A DNA stretch of 64,000 nt. Origin: a bacterium. Its GTDB lineage: Bacteria > Oederibacteriota > Muellerivitia > Muellerivitales > Muellerivitaceae. Positions within the stretch are counted from its first letter, which is position 1. Each line of letters starts with the position of its first letter. The notes under the pieces are model-generated. The model saw only the letters and a list, made by a program, of their open reading frames with translations. It was not told the origin of the DNA and did not search any database. The stretch covers positions 124,001-188,000 of the forward strand of contig DASZRK010000017.1 in NCBI GenBank assembly GCA_035549195.1, written 5' to 3'. This document shows, one piece after another, positions 27,647-36,005 of this stretch. The position numbers and the translations under genes are program-made.

Positions 27647-27829
27647 ATGAAAAAGATTTTGACCGCTGTTCTGGCGTTGGGTTTCCTAGCCGTGACTTCC
27701 GGATTCGTGATGGCCGATGACGCCGCCCCGGCTCCCGTCGTCAAGAAACACCACATGAAGCACCATAAAAAAACCGCCAAGAAGCATGTCGCTCCGGCTT
27801 CGACCCCGGCGGCCGCTCCAGCGAAGTAA
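27647..27829 (+). CDS. Small secreted Lys/His/Ala-rich protein
   Basis: 60 aa. A signal peptide (MKKILTAVLALGFLAVTSGFVMA) is followed by a 35-residue mature tail of Pro, Ala, Lys and His (VVKKHHMKHHKKTAKKH). Such a tail could bind metal or polyanions, but no function is known. ATG at 27647 is fixed by AGGAGG 6 bases upstream; the ATG at 27641 abuts that site. A strong terminator follows directly, so it is a single-gene transcript. Confidence 0.7.
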   Translation: MKKILTAVLALGFLAVTSGFVMADDAAPAPVVKKHHMKHHKKTAKKHVAPASTPAAAPAK

Positions 27830-27843
27830 TTCCCGCTCGGTCC

Positions 27844-27875
27844 AGGCGGCCCGGTTCTCCGGGCCGCCTTTTTTT
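27844..27875 (+). terminator. Rho-independent terminator
   Basis: Perfect 11-bp stem AGGCGGCCCGG - loop TTCT - CCGGGCCGCCT, followed by a run of seven T. It lies 15 bases after the stop of the small Lys/His-rich gene. Confidence 0.92.
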
Positions 27876-27907
27876 ATGCCACGACCCTCATTAAAAAAGG
27901 AACCCGC

Positions 27908-28645
27908 TTGGAACGACTGAAGCTGGGAATGCTGGTGATCCTCCTAACGGCCCTGCCCGACCCGGGCCGTTCCAGCCTGGAGCCCTCGCTCGAGGACATC
28001 CTGACGGCTTATTTCATCACCGACATCCAAGGGTCGGGCCAGGTCCAGTTCCGTTCCGAGGGGTCCGCCGGTTGGGAACGCGGGCGCTTGGGCACGCGCC
28101 TGGAGGAAGGCGACCGCATCCTGGTCGGGGAGGGGACGCAGGCCGTGCTCTCGCTCAAGAAAGGCATCCTGGTACACCTGGATGGGAACAGTGAAATGAC
28201 CATTGAGACCCTGCGGGAGGAGGCGGGGAACGGATTCCGGACCCGGTTGAAACTCTGGACGGGCGATCTTTTGGGTGACGTGGGGGAACCAATGGAGAAG
28301 ACCGGGTCCTCTTTCGAGGTGGGTACGGAAGGCGTGGTCTGCGGTGCGCAAGGGACGGTCTTCGAGATCGCCTCCCATGGGGGCACGGTGGAGACCGCCG
28401 TGCGGGCGGGCCGGGTCCATGTCCAGGGTGGGGACTTCTCGAGGGATTGCGGGCCCGGGCAGACCTGCCGGGCGGCCCATGGGCGGTTCCAGGGACTTCA
28501 AAGGTCCCTTCCCCAATGCGCCCGGCGTTTCGCGGCTTGGGAAAGGTTGGGCCCGCCCCTGCGGGGGTTGGAGCCGGGTCAGGCCCCAAGGGTGGGGGCT
28601 TTCCTTCCGCTTTCGGGGCTGGGCCCAACCGCCCCGCCCCGCTGA
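27908..28645 (+). CDS. Secreted FecR-domain protein
   Basis: 245 aa. A hydrophobic start (LKLGMLVILLTALPDPGRS) looks like a signal sequence. Residues ~42-185 match the FecR beta-sandwich: GSAGWERGRLGTRLEEGDRILVGEGTQAVLSL, LWTGDLLGDV and SSFEVGTEGVVCGAQGTVFEIAS (the FEV-TP-x-x-GVRGT-like motif), VRAGRVHVQGG. In these stand-alone proteins FecR is an extracytoplasmic module of unclear partner, not a sigma-factor regulator. The C-terminal ~60 residues are Pro/Arg/Gly-rich. The start is TTG with AAGGA 7 bases upstream. Confidence 0.78.
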   Translation: MERLKLGMLVILLTALPDPGRSSLEPSLEDILTAYFITDIQGSGQVQFRSEGSAGWERGRLGTRLEEGDRILVGEGTQAVLSLKKGILVHLDGNSEMTIETLREEAGNGFRTRLKLWTGDLLGDVGEPMEKTGSSFEVGTEGVVCGAQGTVFEIASHGGTVETAVRAGRVHVQGGDFSRDCGPGQTCRAAHGRFQGLQRSLPQCARRFAAWERLGPPLRGLEPGQAPRVGAFLPLSGLGPTAPPR

Positions 28646-28738
28646 GGTTTCAAGGCATCCTGCGGCGCATTGACACCCCGGGGGGCCGGGGGGTAAAAAG
28701 GTCCCCTTTCGAATTACGGAAGATCCAAGGAAACGACA

Positions 28739-29662
28739 ATGGGAACAAAAAGACATTGGTTCCTGGGCCTGCTCCTGTTGGCCCTGATGACTCCCCTTTT
28801 CAGCGGCTGTTTCATCAAGTCCATGATGGTGGATTCCTTCGCCGACAGCCTGGCGGCCCCCGGCGACACCTTTTCCTCCGATAACGACCCCGAGCTCATC
28901 CGCCAGGCGGTCCCCTTCAGCTTGAAACTGATGGAGAGCATCCTCTCCGCCACCCCCCGCCATGTGCCGCTCCTCACCGCCCTTTCCAAGAGCTTCACCG
29001 AATACGCCTACGCCTTCGTGCACTCCGACGGGGAATACATCGCCGACAAGGACTATCCCAGGTCCCAGGAGCTGAAGGAACGGGCCAAGAAGCTCTATAT
29101 CCGCGCCCGGGACTACGGCCTGCGGGGCTTCGACGTGCGCTACGAGCATTTCAGCGACCTGCTCCTCAAGGACCCCAAGGCCGCGGTCGCCCTGGCGAAA
29201 AAGGAGGACATCGACCTGCTCTATTGGACCGGTGTCTCCTGGCTGGCCGCCATCTCCCTTTCCAAGGACGACCCCGAACTGGTCTCCGACGTGCCCCAGG
29301 GCGAGGCCCTGATCTACCGGGCCTACGAGCTGGAGCCCGATTACGACGACGGCTCCCTGCATGAGTTCCTCATCACCTACGAGGGAAGCCGCCCGGCCCT
29401 GATGGGCGGTTCGCTCAAGAAGGCCAAGGAACATTTCGAGGCCGCGCTGAAGCTCAACGGGGGCCTGAGCGCCTCTACCTACGTGAACTACGCCGCGGCC
29501 GTCGATGAGAAGGAGCAGGACCGCGAGGAGTTCATCGAGATGTGCAACAAGGCCCTCGCCATCGACGTCGACAAGAAACCCAGCTGGCGCCTGGTCAACC
29601 TGATCACGCAAAAAAGGGCCAAATGGCTCCTTTCCCATGTCGATACTTTGTTCGTGAAGTAA
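28739..29662 (+). CDS. TRAP transporter TatT component lipoprotein
   Basis: 307 aa. A lipoprotein signal ends in LFSGC (cysteine ~24), so it is anchored in an envelope membrane. The rest is helical TPR-like sequence: RYEHFSDLLLKDPKAAV, YWTGVSWLAAISLSKDDPEL, GEALIYRAYELEPDYDDGSLHEFLITYEGSRPALMGGSLKKAKEHFEAAL, matching the TatT family (Treponema Tp0956 type) that forms a trimer docking TRAP substrate-binding proteins. It is followed at once by dctP and dctQM, confirming the assignment. AAGGA lies 8 bases before ATG. Confidence 0.9.
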   Translation: MGTKRHWFLGLLLLALMTPLFSGCFIKSMMVDSFADSLAAPGDTFSSDNDPELIRQAVPFSLKLMESILSATPRHVPLLTALSKSFTEYAYAFVHSDGEYIADKDYPRSQELKERAKKLYIRARDYGLRGFDVRYEHFSDLLLKDPKAAVALAKKEDIDLLYWTGVSWLAAISLSKDDPELVSDVPQGEALIYRAYELEPDYDDGSLHEFLITYEGSRPALMGGSLKKAKEHFEAALKLNGGLSASTYVNYAAAVDEKEQDREEFIEMCNKALAIDVDKKPSWRLVNLITQKRAKWLLSHVDTLFVK

Positions 29663-29710
29663 CCGTCTAACGTTAGAATGGTCGGCAATCCGTTTTACAA
29701 GGAGTCCCTC

Positions 29711-30718
29711 GTGCGCCTTTCCCTCAAGAACATCCTGCTGTCGGCCCTGCTCTTGGCGGCCCCCGCGCTCCAAGCCCAGGACCTGACCCTGAAGCTGGGG
29801 ACCCTGGCCCCCGAGGGCTCGGTGTGGGACAAGATCATGCGGGAAATGGGCGAACAGTGGAAGGCCGCGGGGGTGAACCTCACCATGTATCCCGGCGGCG
29901 TGCTGGGCGACGAGCCCGACATGGTCAGCAAGATGCGCATCGGCCAGATCCAGGTGGGTGTCTTCACCGTGGTGGGGCTGGGCCAGATCGACAAGGGCGT
30001 GCAGGTGCTCTCCGTCCCCATGATGTATCGCGACTACGCCGAGAGCGATTACGTGCGCTCCAAGATGCAGCCCATCCTGGAGGACCGCCTCCTGAAGAAG
30101 GGCTTCAAGGTCCTCAACTGGGGCGACGCCGGCTGGGTCATGTTCTTCGGCAAGAAGCCCATCCTCACCCCCGACGACCTCAAGAAGGCCAAGTTCTTCG
30201 TGTGGGGCGATGACGCCGACACCATGAGCATCTGGAAGTCCGCCGGCTACTCCCCCATCCCCCTGGCCGCCACCGACATCCTGCCCAACCTCCAGACCGG
30301 CCTCATCAATTCCTTCGACACGACCCCCATCTCGGCCCTTTCCTTCCAATGGTTCGCCCTGGCCCCCCACATGACCGACATGAAATGGGCCCCGCTGGTC
30401 GGCGCCACCGTCATCACCACCAAGGCCTGGGCCAAGGTCCCCGCCTCCGCCCAGCCCGCGCTCCTCAAGGCCGCCCAGACGGCCGGGGTCGCCTTCCGCG
30501 ACCAGATCCGTTCCGGGGAAGCCAAGGCCATCGAGGTCATGAAAAAGAAGGGCCTGATCATCCATGAGATCACCCCCGACCAATACGCCCAATGGGAGGC
30601 CCTGAACGCCAGCATCTCCAAGGAGATCGGCGGCAAGGTCATCCCCCAGGACATCCTGGACCAGGCCACGGCCTTCCGCGACGAGTACCGCGCCAAACAT
30701 AAGGCGGCCGCTCCCTAA
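29711..30718 (+). CDS. TRAP transporter substrate-binding protein, DctP family
   Basis: 335 aa periplasmic receptor. A signal peptide (VRLSLKNILLSALLLAAPALQA) precedes LTLKLGTLAPEGSVWDKIMREMGEQWKAAG and GVLGDEPDMVSKMRIGQIQVGVFT, then DLKKAKFFVWGDDADTMSIWKSAGYSPIPL, which are DctP landmarks. Ligand identity is not evident; the conserved carboxylate-binding arginine is not obvious in the expected strand. GTG at 29711 with AAGGAG 5 bases upstream is preferred to the ATG at 29678, which would put 11 residues before the signal. It ends TAATG with the permease gene. Confidence 0.92.
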   Translation: MRLSLKNILLSALLLAAPALQAQDLTLKLGTLAPEGSVWDKIMREMGEQWKAAGVNLTMYPGGVLGDEPDMVSKMRIGQIQVGVFTVVGLGQIDKGVQVLSVPMMYRDYAESDYVRSKMQPILEDRLLKKGFKVLNWGDAGWVMFFGKKPILTPDDLKKAKFFVWGDDADTMSIWKSAGYSPIPLAATDILPNLQTGLINSFDTTPISALSFQWFALAPHMTDMKWAPLVGATVITTKAWAKVPASAQPALLKAAQTAGVAFRDQIRSGEAKAIEVMKKKGLIIHEITPDQYAQWEALNASISKEIGGKVIPQDILDQATAFRDEYRAKHKAAAP

Positions 30719-32970
30719 TGCCTTCCCGTAAGCGGCCCTCCCGGGGCCCCTCGAAGAAAAAATGGTCCCCGGCCCGGGCCCGGAAGGTCCCGGTCCCGTC
30801 GGCCCCCGCACCATCACCCGAGTCCCCGGTCGATATCCATTCGGGCCTCGTCATGGACGGACATCCCGGCGAAGCGCCCTCCAAACCCGCCCCCTGGCAC
30901 GGTCCTGAGAACCTCTTCCTGACCTTCTTCTTCGGGGTCATGATGGCCCTGCCGTTGTTGGACATCCTGGCCCGCAAGCTCCACGCCATCTTCGACTGGT
31001 TCCCGCCCCTCCTGGTGCCCGGCTCCCTCAACCTGGTCCAGCACTCGGTGCTGGCCATCATGATGTTCGGAGGTGCCATCGCCGCCCGCGAGGGCAAGCT
31101 GTTGCAGCTCGCCACCACCGCCAGCATGATCCCCGACCGTTTCAAGGCCGCCGCCCATATCGTGACCGCGGGTCTGGGCGCCGCCATCACCCTTTACCTG
31201 GTCAAGGCCAGTTGGTCCTTCGCCATGATCGAACGGGACGTGGATTCCATCATCGCCATCGGCCTGCCCAAATGGGTGGTCCTGCTCAGCATCCCCGTGG
31301 GCTTCTCCATGATCCTGCTCAGGATGATCTGGCGTTCCTCGGAAAAATGGAACGAACGCCTGATCACCCTCTTCATCGCCGGCTGGCTGGCCTACCTGGC
31401 CCCCATGATCCACAACCCCTCCCAGACCTTCATCTATATCTGCTTCGGCATCCTGATGGTGGCGGTGGTCTTCGGCATGCCCGTCTTCCTGGTGCTGGGC
31501 GGCGCGGCCCTGATCTTCCTGTGGAACTCGGACACCCCCATCGATTCCATCCCCGTGGAGACCTACCGCATGGTGGTCTCGCCCACCATCCCCACCATTC
31601 CCCTCTTCACCCTGACCGGTTATTTCCTGGCCGAGGGCGGCGCCTCCCAACGCCTGCTCAGGGTCTTCGAGGCCTTCTTCGGATCCTTGCGGGGCGGGCC
31701 CGCCATCGTGACGGCCTGCGTCTGTGCCTTCTTCACCGCCTTCACCGGCGGTTCGGGCGTGACCATCCTGGCCCTGGGCGGTCTGCTCATGCCCATCCTC
31801 CTGGCCGAGAAATACAAGGAGCGGGACGCCCTGGGGCTCCTCACCTCCGCCGGGTCCCTGGGCATGCTCTTTCCCCCCAGCCTTCCCGTGATCCTCTACG
31901 GCGTGGTCTCCGCCACCTCCATCAAGGACCTTTTCCTCGGCGGATTCATCCCCGGCATGATCCTTCTCCTCCTCACCGCCCTCTGGGGCATCTGGAAGGC
32001 GTCCAAGGAGACCCTGGGGAAATATTCCATTTGGCGTACCCTGAAACTTTGGACCTGCGTCGGCTCCTTAGGCGTCTTCTTGGCCGTCCTGGCCTTTTAC
32101 GGATGGAAATATTTCGCCCAGTTCGCCTGGATGGTCCTGGGCGCGCTGGACGGCGCCAAGGCGGCGACCGCGACCGTGGGCCCCATCACCTTCGTGCACC
32201 TCTCCTCGCTGGGCTTCGTGCTGGTGCTTTGCAGCTATCTCTTCCCGATCATCCAAAGGACCGTCCTGGCGCCCTGGAGCCGCGGCTGGGACGTGGAAAA
32301 GAAGGTCAACGAGGCCCTCGCCTCCTTCTGGGAAGCCAAGTGGGAACTGGCCCTGCCCCTGGTGGTCTTCTTCTTCCTCTTCATCATCAAGGTGACCCTG
32401 GTCGAATCCGCCGCCCTGACCGCCCTTTACGCCTTCCTGGTGGAGGTCTTCCTGTACCGGAAGCTGAGGATGGTGGATGTCCCCAAGGTCATCACCGAAT
32501 GCGGCATCCTGGTGGGGGGCGTGCTGCTCATCCTGGGCGTCTCGCTGGGTTTCACCAACGACATGGTGGACGCCCAGGTGCCCGCCCGGCTCGCCGCCTG
32601 GGTGCACGACACCGTGCATTCCCAATGGGTCTTCCTCTTGATGGTGAACCTCATGCTCATCGTGGTGGGGAGCCTGCTGGAGATCTTCGCCGCCATCGTG
32701 GTGGTGGTGCCGCTCCTCATGCCCATGTCCGACGCCTTCGGGGTGGACCGGGTGCACATGGGCATCATCTTCCTGGCCAACATGGAACTGGGCTTCATCG
32801 CGCCCCCCTTGGGGATCAACCTCTTCCTGTCCAGCTACCGCTTCAAGAAACCCATGACCGAGGTCTATTGGGCGGTGCTGCCCATGTACCTGATCCTGCA
32901 CGCCATGGTCTTCGCCATCACCTATATCCCCATCCTCACGACCTGGCTGCCCAAGTTCTTCGCGGACTGA
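30718..32970 (+). CDS. Fused TRAP transporter permease DctQM
   Basis: 750 aa. After a ~60-residue Pro/Ser/Lys-rich cytoplasmic tail, residues ~60-210 form the four-helix DctQ part (FFFGVMMALPLLDILARK, MFGGAIAAREGKLLQL). Residues ~225-750 are the DctM transport part: PVFLVLGGAALIF, IPTIPLFTLTGYFLAEGGASQRLLR, TACVCAFFTAFTGGSGVTILALGGLLMPIL, SLGMLFPPSLPVILYG, and NMELGFIAPPLGINLFL. Sodium-driven uptake of an organic acid or similar solute is expected. A ~100-residue extra segment lies in the middle of DctM (~440-560). ATG overlaps the dctP stop. Confidence 0.92.
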   Translation: MPSRKRPSRGPSKKKWSPARARKVPVPSAPAPSPESPVDIHSGLVMDGHPGEAPSKPAPWHGPENLFLTFFFGVMMALPLLDILARKLHAIFDWFPPLLVPGSLNLVQHSVLAIMMFGGAIAAREGKLLQLATTASMIPDRFKAAAHIVTAGLGAAITLYLVKASWSFAMIERDVDSIIAIGLPKWVVLLSIPVGFSMILLRMIWRSSEKWNERLITLFIAGWLAYLAPMIHNPSQTFIYICFGILMVAVVFGMPVFLVLGGAALIFLWNSDTPIDSIPVETYRMVVSPTIPTIPLFTLTGYFLAEGGASQRLLRVFEAFFGSLRGGPAIVTACVCAFFTAFTGGSGVTILALGGLLMPILLAEKYKERDALGLLTSAGSLGMLFPPSLPVILYGVVSATSIKDLFLGGFIPGMILLLLTALWGIWKASKETLGKYSIWRTLKLWTCVGSLGVFLAVLAFYGWKYFAQFAWMVLGALDGAKAATATVGPITFVHLSSLGFVLVLCSYLFPIIQRTVLAPWSRGWDVEKKVNEALASFWEAKWELALPLVVFFFLFIIKVTLVESAALTALYAFLVEVFLYRKLRMVDVPKVITECGILVGGVLLILGVSLGFTNDMVDAQVPARLAAWVHDTVHSQWVFLLMVNLMLIVVGSLLEIFAAIVVVVPLLMPMSDAFGVDRVHMGIIFLANMELGFIAPPLGINLFLSSYRFKKPMTEVYWAVLPMYLILHAMVFAITYIPILTTWLPKFFAD

Positions 32971-32978
32971 GGCGGGCT

Positions 32979-33935
32979 TTGCGTCCTCCCTTCCGGCCCG
33001 TTCTGCTTCTTTCCCTTCTGCCTCTTTTACTCATCTCCTGCGCGTCCCTGAAGGCCGCTTCCCTGACCTCCCGTCCCGAGAACGGCTCCATGGCCTGGGA
33101 CGGCCTGAAGCGCACCTATGTCCTCTACCGCCCCGCCACCCTGGACCCGAAGCTCCGGCATCCCCTCCTGCTTTGCCTGCACGGGGGCACGGGGACCGGG
33201 TCCGGCATGCAGAAGCTCACCTTCGATCGCTTCAATGAATTGGCCGACCGGGACGGATGGCTGGTCGCCTATCCCGATGGGATCGGGAAGAACTGGAACG
33301 ACGGGCGCAAGATCGACGATGAGGCCCACGGCAAGGACTTGGACGACGTGGGTTTCCTGTCGGCTCTCATCGACCTCATGGTCCAAAAAGAGGGCGTGGA
33401 CCCGAAGCGGGTCTATGTGACGGGCATCTCCAACGGGGCCATGATGACCTGCCGCCTGGTCTGCGAGCTTTCGGACAAGATCGCGGCGGGGGCCCCCGTG
33501 GCCGGTTCCATGCCCAAGAACCTGCCGGCGGTCTGTTCCCCCAAGTTCCCCGTTTCCATGCTCTTCATCAACGGCGATAAGGATCCCCTGGTCCCCTTCG
33601 AAGGGGGCTTCGTCCATTTCTTCCGCCGCAAGCGCGGCGAGATCATCGCCCCGGCCCGGGCCGCGGCCGATTGGGCGGCCCTGGACGGATGCAAGGGCGC
33701 GCCGGTCACCACCGCCTTGCCCGTCCTGGACCCCAAGGACCCCACTCGGGTGGACCGCATCGCCTATCCCCCTTCGGCCAACGGCAGCGAGGTCCTCTTC
33801 TTCGTCGTCCACGGCGGGGGCCATACCTGGCCGGGCGGCCTTCGTTACGCGGGGGAATGGATGGTGGGCAAGGTGAGCCGCCAACTGGACGCCAGCGACC
33901 TCATTTGGGACTTCTTCAAGCGCCATTCCCGCTAA
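32979..33935 (+). CDS. LpqC-like poly(3-hydroxyalkanoate) depolymerase/feruloyl-esterase family lipoprotein
   Basis: 318 aa alpha/beta hydrolase. A lipoprotein signal ends LLLISC (Cys21). The esterase core has LLLCLHGGTGTGSGMQKLT (oxyanion loop), the nucleophile elbow GISNGAMMTC (Ser ~150), FINGDKDPLVPFEGG (acid region ~200) and VVHGGGHTWPGG (His ~281), matching the COG3509 group. It likely hydrolyses ester-linked substrates at the cell envelope. TTG at 32979 is chosen: GAGG lies 6 bases upstream and it opens the signal peptide. It starts 8 bases after dctQM and may be cotranscribed. Confidence 0.85.
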   Translation: MRPPFRPVLLLSLLPLLLISCASLKAASLTSRPENGSMAWDGLKRTYVLYRPATLDPKLRHPLLLCLHGGTGTGSGMQKLTFDRFNELADRDGWLVAYPDGIGKNWNDGRKIDDEAHGKDLDDVGFLSALIDLMVQKEGVDPKRVYVTGISNGAMMTCRLVCELSDKIAAGAPVAGSMPKNLPAVCSPKFPVSMLFINGDKDPLVPFEGGFVHFFRRKRGEIIAPARAAADWAALDGCKGAPVTTALPVLDPKDPTRVDRIAYPPSANGSEVLFFVVHGGGHTWPGGLRYAGEWMVGKVSRQLDASDLIWDFFKRHSR

Positions 33936-33998
33936 AAACCGCCTTTCTTGCCAATATCAAAATTAGGTGTTAATTTGCCTATAGCCTAGGAGGCGCCC

Positions 33999-34274
33999 AT
34001 GCCCATCATCAAATCCATTTCCAGTCTCCGGAACCAGACCCGGAAGATCTCCACCCTGTGTCATGAGCAGGATGAACCCGTTTATCTGACCACCAATGGT
34101 GAAGGCGACCTCGTGGTCATGAGCATGGAGCACTATGAGAAGCTGAGATCGCAGTTGGATCTTTTTGAGAAATTATCCGTGGCACAGGCCCAATCCGCCT
34201 CCGGGGATAAGGGCCTCTCCCATCCCCAAATGATCCAGGCCCTCAAGCGGCGTTTGAATGCCCAGCAGGCGTAG
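33999..34274 (+). CDS. Phd/YefM-type antitoxin
   Basis: 91 aa. MPIIKSISSLRNQTRKISTLCHEQDEPVYLTTNGEGDLVVMSMEHYEKL matches the DNA-binding N-terminal half of Phd/YefM antitoxins (strand-helix-helix with the V-Y-x-T-x-N-G and L-V-V-M-S motifs). The C-terminal ~30 residues, ending ALKRRLNAQQA, would wrap the toxin. AGGAGG lies 6 bases before ATG. It overlaps the toxin gene by 17 bases and should repress the shared promoter. Confidence 0.93.
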   Translation: MPIIKSISSLRNQTRKISTLCHEQDEPVYLTTNGEGDLVVMSMEHYEKLRSQLDLFEKLSVAQAQSASGDKGLSHPQMIQALKRRLNAQQA

Positions 34275-34563
34275 CCTCCGTTACCTCCAAGCGGCCCAAG
34301 ACGACCTGGTCTCGATCCTCGATTGGATCGCGCTGGATAGCCCATCCCGCGCGGCCGCCTTCGTTCAAACCGTTGATAAACGGATCGGGCGGCTGGAGGC
34401 CCACCCCGAAATGGGCCGGGTCCCACGGAACGATAAATTGAAGAAATTGGGCTATCGTGTTCTCATGCTCGGGAACTTCCTGGTTTTCTACCTGGTCCGG
34501 GGTTCAATGATCGAGATCCATCGCGTCATTCACGGCTCCAAGAACTTGGAAGATATCCTCTAG
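34258..34563 (+). CDS. ParE/RelE-superfamily toxin
   Basis: 101 aa. YLQAAQDDLVSILDWIALDSPSRAAAFVQTVDKRIGRLEAHPEMGRV is the two-helix hairpin of ParE-like toxins, and YRVLMLGNFLVFYLVRGSMIEIHRVIHGSKNLEDIL is the beta-sheet with the R-V-x-H-G-S/R signature. The target may be gyrase (ParE) or mRNA (RelE); the sequence favours ParE-like but does not settle it. The toxin stop is 17 bases before pncB, so the TA pair may be transcribed through into NAD-salvage genes. Confidence 0.9.
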   Translation: MPSRRSLRYLQAAQDDLVSILDWIALDSPSRAAAFVQTVDKRIGRLEAHPEMGRVPRNDKLKKLGYRVLMLGNFLVFYLVRGSMIEIHRVIHGSKNLEDIL

Positions 34564-34580
34564 AACCTTAGGATGGCCCC

Positions 34581-36005
34581 ATGTCCTCCCTCATCCCCCG
34601 TCACACCGGCCTCTACACGGACTTCTATGAACTGACCATGGCCCAGGGCTATGTCCTGACCGGCCAAGAGAACATCCCCGCCTGTTTCGATTACTTCTTC
34701 CGGGAGAACCCCTTCAAGGGCGGCTACACCGTTTTCGCGGGGCTCGACGACCTCCTGCCCGTGCTGGAGGAGTTCCGCTACGAGCCCGAGGACCTGGATT
34801 ACCTGAAGGAGCAGGGTTTCGAAAAGCGGTTCCTCGATCACCTGAAGGACTTCCGTTTCCGGGGCAAGATCTTTTCCGTCCGGGAGGGGGAGGTGGTCTT
34901 CCCCCTGGAACCGGTCCTAAGGGTCCACGGTACCCTGCTGGAGACCCAGCTGGTGGAGACCCTCATCCTCAATTTCCTGAACTTCGAATCCCTGATCGCC
35001 ACCAAGGCCGCCCGCATGGTCTTCGCCGCCGAGGGCCGCAAGGTGGTGGACTTCGGCTTCCGGCGTTCCCAGGGCCTGGCCGGCATCCAGGCCTCCCGGG
35101 CCGCCTACATCGGGGGCGTGACCGCCACTTCCAACGTCTTCTCGGCCCGGGAGTTCGGCCTCTCCCCCTCGGGCACCCAGGCCCACTCCTGGATCCAGAG
35201 CTTTCCCGATGAGCTCACCGCCTTCCGGAAGTTCACGGAGATCTATCCCGAACGCTGCACCCTTTTGGTGGACACCTACAACACCCTCGACAGCGGTGTG
35301 CCCAACGCCATCCTGGTCGCCAAGGAGCTGGAGGAGAAGGGCCACCGGCTTTCCGGCATCCGCCTGGACTCGGGGGACCTGGCCTACCTGAGCAAGCATG
35401 CCCGGGGCATGCTCGATGCCGCCGGACTGCATTACGTGAAGATCGTGGCCTCCAACCAGCTCGACGAATACCTCATCCGCAGCCTCCTGGACCAGCACGC
35501 CCCCATCAACGTCTTTGGCGTGGGGACCAGCCTGCTGACCGGCCAGGACCAATCGGCCTTGGACGGGGTCTATAAGCTGGGGGTCCTGGGCGACCGCCCC
35601 ACCCTCAAGATCTCGGAGAACCTGTCCAAGACCTCGCTGCCGGGCGTCAAAAAGGTGGTGCGCTATACCGACCCGGAGGGGTTCTTCTACGCCGACGGCA
35701 TCCTGTTGGAGGAAGAAAGGGCCGTGGAGACCATCTTTCACCCCGTTTCACCCGATAAAAAAAGCCGGATCGCCCACTGTTTTCCTGAGTCTTTACTTTT
35801 TAAAGTGATGGAAGAGGGCCGCGCGCTGGCCCGGCCGACGGTCAAGGAATCGGCGGCCTACGCCAAGGAACGGCTCTCCAAGCTCTCGCCCGAGCGCAAG
35901 CGCTTCGAGAACCCCCACACCTACAAGGTGGGGTTGAGCGCCAAGTTGATGGGACTGCGGGACAATTTGTTGAGGGAATTCCAGGGCCCCGAGGGGAAAA
36001 CATGA
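34581..36005 (+). CDS. pncB: Nicotinate phosphoribosyltransferase
   Basis: 474 aa. It makes nicotinate mononucleotide from nicotinate and PRPP in the NAD salvage (Preiss-Handler) pathway. Visible marks: TDFYELTMAQGYVLTG (N-terminus), VDFGFRRSQGLAGIQASRAAYIGGVTATSNVFSAREFGL (catalytic region, ~155-195), AHSWIQSF, LLVDTYNT, GIRLDSGDLAYLSKHAR and NVFGVGTSLLTGQDQSALDGVYKL. Length is normal for the ~480 aa class. AGGATGG precedes ATG. The next gene is nicotinamidase, overlapping by 4 bases. Confidence 0.95.
   Translation: MSSLIPRHTGLYTDFYELTMAQGYVLTGQENIPACFDYFFRENPFKGGYTVFAGLDDLLPVLEEFRYEPEDLDYLKEQGFEKRFLDHLKDFRFRGKIFSVREGEVVFPLEPVLRVHGTLLETQLVETLILNFLNFESLIATKAARMVFAAEGRKVVDFGFRRSQGLAGIQASRAAYIGGVTATSNVFSAREFGLSPSGTQAHSWIQSFPDELTAFRKFTEIYPERCTLLVDTYNTLDSGVPNAILVAKELEEKGHRLSGIRLDSGDLAYLSKHARGMLDAAGLHYVKIVASNQLDEYLIRSLLDQHAPINVFGVGTSLLTGQDQSALDGVYKLGVLGDRPTLKISENLSKTSLPGVKKVVRYTDPEGFFYADGILLEEERAVETIFHPVSPDKKSRIAHCFPESLLFKVMEEGRALARPTVKESAAYAKERLSKLSPERKRFENPHTYKVGLSAKLMGLRDNLLREFQGPEGKT

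Noticed and set aside
28670-28699. TTGACA-N18-TAAAAA promoter before the TatT gene
   Set aside because: The -10 is poor and the spacer is a CCCCGG/CCGGGG palindrome; not strong enough to annotate.
31212-32978. Upstream part of the 907-codon frame containing the esterase
   Set aside because: This part is out of frame within dctQM and Arg/His/Pro-rich; only the part from 32979 is coding.
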